A stretch of DNA of 64,000 nt, taken from assembly GCF_963678635.1 (NCBI RefSeq), contig NC_087063.1, positions 1,092,287-1,156,286 on the forward strand. Reading direction: 5' to 3'. The DNA is from Symsagittifera roscoffensis. Lineage: Eukaryota; Xenacoelomorpha; Acoela; Convolutidae. How positions within the stretch are numbered: position 1 is the stretch's first letter; the number at the start of each line of letters is the position of its first letter. The translations under genes and the position numbers were made by a program. Under the pieces are notes generated by a model, which was not told the origin of the DNA, ran no database searches, and saw only the letters and a program-made list of their open reading frames with translations. Of this stretch, positions 43,501 through 54,974 are shown in pieces.

Positions 43501-46500
43501 TAATAAAGACTTTTAACAGAATAAAACCATTAAGTCTGTTGTGGCGTGGTAGAACGGAAGCAAGAAAACCAGTGAGAGTTCGTTCATTACATGCTATCAT
43601 TGTCATAAATGAAGATTCATCGCCTCACACGCTATCAACTTAACTCTTTTTTAATAAAGAATTTTAACAGAATAAAACCATTAGGTCTGTTGTGGCGTGG
43701 TAGAACGGAAGCAAGAAAACCAGCAAGAGTTCGTCCTCACATGCTATCATTGTCATAAATGAAGATTCATCGCCTCACACGCTATCAACTTAACTCTTTT
43801 TTAATAAAGAATTTTAACAGAATAAAACCATTAAGTCTGTTGTGGCGTGGTAGAACGGAAGCAAGAAAACCAGTGAGAGTTCGTCCTCACATGCTATCAT
43901 TGTCATAAATGAAGATTCACCGCCTCACACGCTATCAACTTAACTCTTTTTTAATAAAGAATTTTAACAGAATAAAACCATTAAGTCTGTTGTGGCGTGG
44001 TAGAACGGAAGCAAGAAAACCAGTGAGAGTTCGTCCTCACATGCTATCATTGTCATAAATGAAGATTCATCGCCTCACACGCTATCAACTTAACTCTTTT
44101 TTTAATAAAGAATTTTAACAGAATAAAACCATTAAGTCTGTTGTGGCGTGGTAGAACGGAAGCAAGAAAACCAGTGATAGTTCGTTCATTACATGCTATC
44201 ATTGTCATAAATGAAGATTCATGGCCTCACACGCTATCAACTTAACTCTTTTTTAATAAAGAATTTTAACAGAATAAAACCATTAAGTCTGTTGTGGCGT
44301 GAGAGAACGGAAGCAAGAAAACCAGTGAGAGTTCGTTCATTACATGCTATCATTGTCATAAATGAAGATTCATGGCCTCACACGCTATCAACTTAACTCT
44401 TTTTTAATAAAGAATTTTAACAGAATAAAACCATTAAGTCTGTTGTGGCGTGGTAGAAGGGAAGCAAGAAAACCAGTGAGAGTTCGTCCTCACATGCTAT
44501 CATTGTCATAAATGAAGATTCATCGCCTCACACGCTATCAACTTAACTCTTTTTTAATAAAGAATTTTAACAGAATAAAACCATTAAGTCTGTTGTGGCG
44601 TGGTAGAACGGAAGCAAGAAAACCAGTGAGAGTTCGTTCATTACATGCTATCATTGTCATAAATGAAGATTCATCGCCTCACACGCTATCAACTTAACTC
44701 TTTTTTAATAAAGTATTTTAACAGAATAAAACCATTAAGTCTGTTGTGGCGTGGTAGAACGGAAGCAAGAAAACCAGTGAGAGTTCGTTCATTACATGCT
44801 ATCATTGTCATAAATGAAGGTTCATCGCCTCACACGCTATCAACTTAACTCTTATTTAATAAAGATTTTTAACAGAATAAAACCATTAAGTCTGTTGTGG
44901 CGTGGTAGAACGGAAGCAAGAAAACCAGTGAGAGTTCGTTCATTACATGCTATCATTGTCATAAATGAAGATTCATTGCCTCACACGCTATCAACTTAAC
45001 TCTTTTTTAATAAAGATTTTTAACAGAATAAAACCATTAAGTCTGTTGTGGCGTGGTAGAACGGAAGCAAGAAAACCAGTGAGAGTTCGTTCATTACATG
45101 CTATCATTGTCATAAATGAAGATTCATCGCCTCACACGCTATCAACTTAACTCTTTTTTAATAAAGAATTTTAACAGAATAAAACCATTAAGTCTGTTGT
45201 GGCGTGGTAGAACGGAAGCAAGAAAACCAGTGAGAGTTCGTTCATTACATGCTATCATTGTCATAAATGAAGATTCATCGCCTCACACGCTATCAATTTA
45301 ACTCTTTTTTAATAAAGAATTTTAAAAGAATAAAACCATTAAGTCTGTTGTGGCGTGGTAGAACGGAAGCAAGAAAACCAGTGAGAGTTCGTCCTCACAT
45401 GCTATCATTGTCATAAATGAAGATTCATCGCCTCACACGCTATCAACTTAACTCTTTTTTAATAAAGACTTTTAACAGAATAAAACCATTAAGTCTGTTG
45501 TGGCGTGGTAGAACGGAAGCAAGAAAACCAGTGAGAGTTCGTTCATTACATGCTATCATTGTCATAAATGAAGATTCATCGCCTCACATGCTATCAACTT
45601 AACTCTTTTTTAATAAAGAATTTTAACAGAATAAAACCATTAAGTCTGTTGTGGCGTGGTAGAACGGAAGCAAGAAAACCAGCAAGAGTTCGTCCTCACA
45701 TGCTATCATTGTCATAAATGAAGATTCATCGCCTCACACGCTATCAACTTAACTCTTTTTAATAAAGAATTTTAACAGAATAAAACCATTAAGTCTGTTG
45801 TGGCGTGGTAGAACGGAAGCAAGAAAACCAGTGAGAGTTCGTCCTCACATGCTATCATTGTCATAAATGAAGATTCACCGCCTCACACGCTATCAACTTA
45901 ACTCTTTTTTAATAAAGAATTTTAACAGAATAAAACCATTGAGTCTGTTGTGGCGTGGTAGAACGGAAGCAAGAAAACCAGTGAGAGTTCGTCCACACAT
46001 GCTGTCATTGTCATAAATGAAGATTCATCGCCTCACACGCTATCAACTTAACTCTTTTTTAATAGAGGATTTTAACAGAATAAAACCATTAAGTCTGTTG
46101 TGGCGTGGTAGAACGGAAGCAAGAAAACCAGTGAGAGTTCGTCCTCACATGCTATCATTGTCATAAAAGAAGATTCATCGCCTCACACGCTATCAACTTA
46201 ACTCTTTTTTAGTAAAGAATTTTAACAGAATAAAACCATTAAGTCTGTTGTGGCGTGGTAGAACGGAAGCAAGAAAACCAGTGAGAGTTCGTCCTCACAT
46301 GCTATCATTGTCATAAATGAAGATTCATCGCCTCACACGCTATCAACTTAACTCTTTTTTAATAAAGAATTTTAACAGAATAAAACCATTAAGTCTGTTG
46401 TGGCGTGGTAGAACGGAAGCAAGAAAACCAGTGATAGTTCGTCCTCACATGCTATCATTGTCATAAATGAAGATTCATCGCCTCACACGCTATCAACTTA

Positions 46501-49500
46501 ACTCTTTTTTAATAAAGAATTTTAACAGAATAAAACCATTAAGTCTGTTGTGGCGTGGTAGAACGGAAGCAAGAAAACCAGTGAGAGTTCGTTCATTACA
46601 TGCTATCATTGTCATAAATGAAGATTCATCGCCTCACACGCTATCAACTTAACTCTTTTTTAATAAAGAATTTTAACAGAAAAAAACCATTAAGTCTGTT
46701 GTGGCGTGGTAGAACGGAAGCAAGAAAACCAGTGAGAGTTCGTTCATTACATGCTATCATTGTCATAAATGAAGATTCATCGCCTCACACGCTATCAACT
46801 TAACTCTTTTTTAATAAAGAATTTTAACAGAATAAAACCATTAAGTCTGTTGTGGCGTGGTAGAAGGGAAGCAAGAAAACCAGTGAGAGTTCGTTCATTA
46901 CATGCTATCATTGTCATAAATGAAGATTCATCGCCTCACACGCTATCAACTTAACTCTTTTTTAATAAAGAATTTTAACAGAATAAAACCATTAAGTCTG
47001 TTGTGGCGTGGTAGAACGGAAGCAAGAAAACCAGTGAGAGTTCGTTCATTACATGCTATCATTGTCATAAATGAAGATTCATCGCCTCACACGCTATCAA
47101 CTTAACTCTTTTTTAATAAAGAATTTTAACAGAATAAAACCATTAAGTCTGTTGTGGCGTGGTAGAACGGAAGCAAGAAAACCAGTGAGAGTTCGTTCAT
47201 TACATGCTATCATTGTCATAAATGAAGATTCATCGCCTCACACGCTATCAACTCAACTCTTTTTTAATAAAGAATTTTAACAGAATAAAACCATTAAGTC
47301 TGTTGTGGCGTGGTAGAACGGAAGCAACAAACCAGTGAGAGTTCGTTCATTACATGCTATCATTGTCATAAATGAAGATTCATCGCCTCACACGCTATCA
47401 ACTTAACTCTTTTTTAATAAAGAATTTTAACAGAATAAAACCATTAAGTCTGTTGTGGCGTGGTAGAACGGAAGCAAGAAAACCAGTGAGAGTTCGTTCA
47501 TTACATGCTATCATTGTCATAAATGAAGATTCATCGCCTCACACGCTATCAACTTAACTCTTTTTTAATAAAGAATTTTAACAGAATAAAACCATTAAGT
47601 CTGTTGTGGCGTGGTAGAACGGAAGCAAGAAAACCAGTGAGAGTTCGTTCATTACATGCTATCATTGTCATAAATGAAGATTCATGGCCTCACACGCTAT
47701 CAACTTAACTCTTTTTTAATAAAGAATTTTAACAGAATAAAACCATTAAGTCTGTTGTGGCGTGGTAGAAGGGAAGCAAGAAAACCAGTGAGAGTTCGTT
47801 CATTACATGCTATCATTGTCATAAATGAAGATTCATCGCCTCACACGCTATCAACTTAACTCTTTTTTAATAAAGAATTTTAACAGAATAAAACCATTAA
47901 GTCTGTTGTGGCGTGGTAGAATGGAAGCAAGAAAACCAGTGAGAGTTCGTCCTCACATGCTATCATTGTCATAAATGAAGATTCATCGCCTCACACGCTA
48001 TCAACTTAACTCTTTTTTAATAAAGAATTTTAACAGAAAAAAACCATTAAGTCTGTTGTGGCGTGGTAGAACGGAAGCAAGAAAACCAGTGAGAGTTCGT
48101 TCATTACATGCTATCATTGTCATAAATGAAGATTCATCGCCTCACACGCTATCAACTTAACTCTTTTTTAATAAAGAATTTTAACAGAATAAAACCATTA
48201 AGTCTGTTGTGGCGTGGTAGAACGGAAGCAAGAAAACCAGTGAGAGTTCGTTCATTACATGCTATCATTGTCATAAATGAAGATTCATCGCCTCACACGC
48301 TATCAACTTAACTCTTTTTTAATAAAGAATTTTAACAGAATAAAACCATTAAGTCTGTTGTGGCGTGGTAGAACGGAAGCAAGAAAACCAGTGAGAGTTC
48401 GTTCATTACATGCTATCATTGTCATAAATGAAGATTCATCGCCTCACACGCTATCAATTTAACTCTTTTTTAATAAAGAATTTTAACAGAATAAAACCAT
48501 TAAGTCTGTTGTGGCGTGGTAGAACGGAAGCAAGAAAACCAGTGAGAGTTCGTCCTCACATGCTATCATTGTCATAAATGAAGATTCATCGCCTCACACG
48601 CTATCAACTTAACTCTTTTTTAATAAAGAATTTTAACAGAAAAAAACCATTAAGTCTGTTGTGGCGTGGTAGAACGGAAGCAAGAAAACCAGTGAGAGTT
48701 CGTTCATTACATGCTATCATTGTCATAAATGAAGATTCATCGCCTCACACGCTATCAACTTAACTCTTTTTTAATAAAGAATTTTAACAGAATAAAACCA
48801 TTAAGTCTGTTGTGGCGTGGTAGAAGGGAAGCAAGAAAACCAGTGAGAGTTCGTTCATTACATAATATCATTGTCATAAATGAAGATTCATCGCCTCACA
48901 CGCTATCAACTTAACTCTTTTTTAATAAAGAATTTTAACAGAATAAAACCATTAAGTCTGTTGTGGCGTGGTAGAACGGAAGCAAGAAAACCAGTGAGAG
49001 TTCGTTCATTACATGCTATCATTGTCATAAATGAAGATTCATCGCCTCACACGCTATCAACTTTACTCTTTTTTAATAGAGAATTTTAACAGAATAAAAC
49101 CATTAAGTCTGTTGTGGCGTGGTAGAACGGAAGCAAGAAAACCAGTGAGAGTTCGTTCATTACATGCTATCATTGTAATAAATGAAGATTCATCGCCTCA
49201 CACGCTATCAACTTAACTCTTTTTTAATAAAGAATTTTAACAGAATAAAACCATTAAGTCTGTTGTGGCGTGGTAGTACGGAAGCAAGAAAACCAGTGAG
49301 AGTTCGTCCTCACATGCTATCATTGTCATAAATGAAGATTCATCGCCTCACACGCTATCAACTTAACTCTTTTTTAATAAAAAATTTTAACAGAATAAAA
49401 CCATTAAGTCTGTTGTGGCGTGGTAGAACGGAAGCAAGAAAACCAGTGAGAGTTCGTTCATTACATGCTATCATTGTCATAAATGAAGATTCATCGCCTC

Positions 49501-52500
49501 ACACGCTATCAACTTAACTCTTTTTTAATAAAGAATTTTAACAGAATAAAACCATTAAGTCTGTTGTGGCGTGGTAGAACGGAAGCAAGAAAACCAGTGA
49601 GAGTTCGTCCTCACATGCTATCATTGTCATAAATGAAAATTCATCGCCTCACACGCTATCAACTTAACTCTTTTTTAATAAAGAATTTTAACAGAATAAA
49701 ATCATTAAGTCTGTTGTGGCGTGGTAGAACGGAAGCAAAAAAACCAGTGAGAGTTCGTCCTCACATGCTATCATTGTCATAAATGAAGATTCATCACCTC
49801 ACACGCTATCAACTTAACTCTTTTTTAATAAAGAATTTTAACAGAATAAAACCATTAAGTCTGTTGTGGCGTGGTAGAACGGAAGCAAGAAAACCAGTGA
49901 GAGTTCGTCCTCACATGCTATCATTGTCATAAATGAAGATTCATCGCCTCACACGCTATCAACTTAACTCTTTTTTAATAAAGAATTTTAACAGAATAAA
50001 ACCATTAAATCTGTTGTGGCGTGGTAGAACGGAAGCAAGAAAACCAGTGAGAGTTCGTCCTCACATGCTATCATTGTCATAAATGAAGATTCATCGCCTC
50101 ACACGCTATCAACTTAACTCTTTTTTAATAAAGAATTTTAACAGAATAAAACCATTAAGTCTGTTGTGGCGTGGTAGAACGGAAGCAAGAAAACCAGTGA
50201 GAGTTCGTCCTCACATGCTATCATTGTCATAAATGAAGATTCATCGCCTCGCACGCTATCAACTTAACTCTTTTTTAATAAAGAATTTTAACAGAATAAA
50301 ACCATTAAGTATGTTGTGGCGTGGTAGAACGGAAGCAAGAAAACCAGTGAGAGTTCGTTCATTACATGCTATCCTTGTCAAAAATGGAGATTTATCGCCT
50401 CACACGCTATCAACTTAACTCTTTTTTAATAAAGAATTTTAACAGAATAAAACCATTAAGTCTTTTGTGGCGTGGTAGAACGGAAGCAAGAAAACCAGTG
50501 AGAGTTCGTTCATTACATGCTATCATTGTCATAAACGAAGATTCATCGCCTCACACGCTATCAACTTAACTCTTTTTTAATAAAGAATTTTAACAGAATA
50601 AAACCATTAAGTCTGTTGTGGCGTGGTAGAACGGAAGCAAGAAAACCAGTGAGAGTTCGTTCATTACATGCTATCATTGTCATAAATGAAGATTCATCGC
50701 CTCACACGCTATCAACTTAACTCTTTTTTAATAAAGAATTTTAACAGAATAAAACCATTAAGTCTGTTGTGGCGTGGTAGAACGGAAGCAAGAAAACCAG
50801 TGAGAGTTCGTCCTCACATGCTATCATTGTCATAAATGAAGATTCATCGCCTCACACGCTATCAACTTAACTCTTTTTTAATAAAGAATTTTAACAGAAT
50901 AAAACCATTAAGTCTGTTGTGGCGTGAAAGAACGGAAGCAAGAAAACCAGTGAGAGTTCGTCCTCACATGCTATCATTGTCATAAATGAAGATTCATCGC
51001 CTCACACGCTATCAACTTAACTCTTTTTTAATAAAGAATTTTAACAGAATAAAACCATTAAGTCTGTTGTGGCGTGGTAGAACGGAAGCAAGAAAACCAG
51101 TGAGAGTTCGTTCATTACATGCTATCCTTGTCAAAAATGAAGATTCATCGCCTCACACGCTATCAACTTAACTCTTTTTTAATAAAGAATTTTAACAGAA
51201 TAAAACCATTAAGTCTGTTGTGGCGTGGTAGAACGGAAGCAAGAAAACCAGTGAGAGTTCGTTCATTACATGCTATCATTGTCATAAATGAAGATTCATC
51301 GCCTCACACGCTATCAACTTAACTCTTTTTTAATAAAGAATTTTAACAGAATAAAACCATTAAGTCTGTTGTGGCGTGGTAGAACGGAAGCAAGAAAACC
51401 AGTGAGAGTTCGTTCATTACATGCTATCATTGTCATAAATGAAGATTCATCGCCTCACACGCTATCAACTTAACTCTTTTTTAATAAAGAACTTTAACAG
51501 AATAAAACCATTAATTCTGTTGTGGCGTGGTAGAACGGAAGCAAGAAAACCTGTGAGAGTTCGTTCATTACATGCTATCATTGTCATAAATGAAGATTCA
51601 TCGCCTCACACGCTATCAACTTAACTCTTTTTTAATAAAGAATTTTAACAGAATAAAACCATTAAGTCTATTGTGGCGTGGTAGAACGGAAGCAAGAAAA
51701 CCAGTGAGAGTTCGTCCTCACATGCTATCATTGTCATAAATGAAGATTCATCGCCTCACACGCTATCAACTTAACTCTTTTTTTATAAAGAATTTTAACA
51801 GAATAAAACCATTAAGTCTGTTGTGGCGTGGTAGAAAGGAAGCATGAAAACCAGTGAGAGTTCGTTCATTACATGCTATCATTGTCATGAATGAAGATTC
51901 ATGGCCTCACACGCTATCAACTTAACTCTTTTTTAATAAAGAATTTTAACAGAATAAAACCATTAAGTCTGTTGTGGCGTGGTAGAACGGAAGCAAGAAA
52001 ACCAGTGAGAGTTCGTCCTCACATGCTATCATTGTCATAAATGAAGATTCATCGCCTCACACGCTATCAACTTAACTCTTTTTTAATAAAGAATTTTAAC
52101 AGAATAAAACCATTAAGTCTGTTGTGGCGTGGTAGAACGGAAGCAAGAAAAGCAGTGAGAGTTCGTTCATTACATGCTATCATTGTCATAAATGAAGATT
52201 CATCGCCTCACACGCTATCAACTTAACTCTTTTTTAATAAAGAATTTTAACAGAATAAAACCATTAAGTCTGTTGTGGCGTGGTAGAACGGAAGCAAGAA
52301 AACCAGTGAGAGTTCGTTCATTACATGCTATCATTGTCATAAATGAAGATTCATCGCCTCACACGCTATCAACTTAACTCTTTTTTAATAAAGAATTTTA
52401 ACAGAATAAAACCATTAAGTCTGTTGTGGCGTGGTAGAACGGAAGCAAGAAAACCAGTGAGAGTTCGTTCATTACATGCTATCATTGTCATAAATGAAGA

Positions 52501-54706
52501 TTCATCGCCTCACACGCTATCAACTTAACTCTTTTTTAATAAAGAATTTTAACAGAATAAAACCATTAAGTCTGTTGTGGCGTGGTAGAAGGGAAGCAAG
52601 AAAACCAGTGAGAGTTCGTTCATTACATGCTATCATTGTCATAAATGAAGATTCATCGCCTCACACGCTATCAACTTAACTCTTTTTTAATAAAGAATTT
52701 TAACAGAATAAAACCATTAAGTCTGTTGTGGCGTGGTAGAACGGAAGCAAGAAAACCAGTGAGAGTTCGTTCATTACATGCTATCATTGTCATAAATGAA
52801 GATTCATCGCCTCACACGCTTTCAACTTAACTCTTTTTTAATAAAGAATTTTAACAGAATAAAACCATTAAGTCTGTTGTGGCGTGGTAGAACGGAAGCA
52901 AGAAACCAGTGAGAGTTCGTTCATTACATGCTATCATTGTCATAAATGAAGATTCATCGCCTCACACGCTATCAACTTAACTCTTTTTTAATAAAGAATT
53001 TTAACAGAATAAAACCATTAAGTCTGTTGTGGCGTGATAGAACGGAAGCAAGAAAACCAGTGAGAGTTCGTTCATTACATGCTATCATTGTCATAAATGA
53101 AGATTCATCGCCTCACACGCTATCAACTTAACTCTTTTTTAATAAAGAATTTTAACAGAATAAAACCATTAAGTCTGTTGTGGCGTGGTAGAACGGAAGC
53201 AAGAAAACCAGTGAGAGTTCGTTCATTACATGCTATCATTGTCATAAATGAAGATTCATCGCCTCACACGCTATCAACTTAACTCTTTTTTAATAAAGAA
53301 TTTTAACAGAATAAAACCATTAAGTCTGTTGTGGCGTGGTAGAAGGGAAGCAAGAAAACCAGTGAGAGTTCGTTCATTACATGCTATCCTTGTCATAAAT
53401 GAAGATTCATCGCCTCACACGCTATCAACTTAACTCTTTTTTAATAAAGAATTTTAACAGAATAAAACCATTAAGTCTGTTGTGGCGTGGTAGATCGGAA
53501 GCAAGAAAACCAGTGAGAGTTCGTCCTCACATGCTATCATTGTCATAAATGAAGATTCATCGCCTCACACGCTATCAATTTAACTCTTTTTTAATAAAGA
53601 ATTTTAACAGAATAAAACCATTAAGTCTGTTGTGGCGTGGTAGAACGGAAGCAAGAAAACCAGTGAGAGTTCGTTCATTACATGCTATCATTGTCATAAA
53701 TGAAGATTCATCGCCTCACACGCTATCAACTTAACTCTTTTTTAATAAAGAATTTTAACAGAATAAAACCATTAAGTCTGTTGTGGCGTGGTAGAAGGGA
53801 AGCAAGAAAACCAGTGAGAGTTCGTTCATTACATGCTATCATTGTCATAAATGAAGATTCATCGCCTCACACGCTATCAACTTAACTCTTTTTTAATAAA
53901 GAATTTTAACAGAATAAAACCATTAAGTCTGTTGTGGCGTGGTAGAACGGAAGCAAGAAAACCAGTGAGAGTTCGTTCATTACATGCTATCATTGTCATA
54001 AATGAAGATTCATCGCCTCACACGCTATCAACTTAACTCTTTTTTAATAAAGAATTTTAACAGAATAAAACCATTAAGTATGTTGTGGCGTGGTAGAACG
54101 GAAGCAAGAAAACCAGTGAGAGTTCGTTCATTACATGCTATCATTGTCATAAATGAAGATTCATCGCCTCACACGCTATCAACTTAACTCTTTTTTAATA
54201 AAGAATTTTAACAGAATAAAACCATTAAGTCTGTTGTGGCGTGGTAGAACGGAAGCAAGAAAACCAGTGAGAGTTCGTTCATTACATGCTATCATTGTCA
54301 TAAATGAAGATTCATCGCCTCACACGCTATCAACTTAACTCTTTTTTAATAAAGAATTTTAACAGAATAAAACCATTAAGTCTGTTGTGGCGTGGTAGAA
54401 CGGAAGCAAGAAAACCAGTGAGAGTTCGTTCATTACATGCTATCATTGTCATAAATGAAGATTCATCGCCTCACACGCTATCAACTTAACTCTTTTTTAA
54501 TAAAGAATTTTAACAGAATAAAACCATTAAGTCTGTTGTGGCGTGGTAGAAGGGAAGCAAGAAAACCAGTGAGAGTTCGTCCATTACATGCTATTATTGT
54601 CATAATTGAAGATTCATCGCCTCACACGCTATCAACTTAACTCTTTTTTAATAAAGAATTTTAACAGAATAAAACCATTAAGTCACACGCTATCATTGTC
54701 ATAAAT
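25546..54706 (+). repeat. Satellite 1: 151/150-bp tandem array, about 193 monomers
   Basis: A near-continuous head-to-tail array with a 151-bp period. Monomers are highly alike; most differ by a few substitutions. Each contains ATGAAGATTCATCGCC, CTTTTTTAATAAAG, AACAGAATAAAACC and GTTGTGGCGTGG. Two length classes occur: 151 bp with CGTTCATTACATG and 150 bp with CGTCCTCACATG. The array starts in a partial monomer and ends at 54684. A rearranged scrap (CACACGCTATCATTGTC, 54684-54706) follows. The 61-codon open frame in most monomers overlaps the next by 35 bases in a shifted frame and is not kept in the 150-bp class, so I do not call it a gene. The monomer length is close to a nucleosome repeat. 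Confidence 0.98.
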
Positions 54707-54974
54707 CATTGCCATCCTTGCGGCTTCCAGTCCTTTCAGCTACATCTATACGACTTAGACTCACAGCTGACAGGACTTGAAAGTAGCATGCGTTGATGTA
54801 TCCCCTTCTGATTTGAACAAATTCATTCATCATGCGAAAAGGGTTAAAAGCCTTAAGTTAGGCTGTTTCTACAGCGGTAAGTAAATGTGAAACTGTGGAA
54901 CTCATTTGTTACGCAAATTTATTTCCAGATTTATACATTTAAGAGGAATTTCGAAGCAGGTACACATAAACAAG
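54707..54974. other. Spacer between the two satellites
   Basis: 268 bases of non-satellite DNA. An imperfect inverted repeat lies at 54729-54777. No gene seen. Confidence 0.8.
54729..54777. repeat. Imperfect inverted repeat in the satellite spacer
   Basis: AGTCCTTTCAGCT (54729-54741) pairs with AGCTGACAGGACT (54765-54777), 12 of 13 bases, loop 23. Confidence 0.8.

Noticed and set aside
25659-54640. More than 100 open frames of 61-92 codons in satellite 1
   Set aside because: They are produced by one repeat unit, overlap each other by 35 bases in shifting frames, vary freely in residues, and end early in the 150-bp class. Not annotated as genes.
25546-54706. CENP-B box in satellite 1
   Set aside because: The GTTCGTTCATTAC region shares only TTCG with the box; the required CGGGA part is missing.
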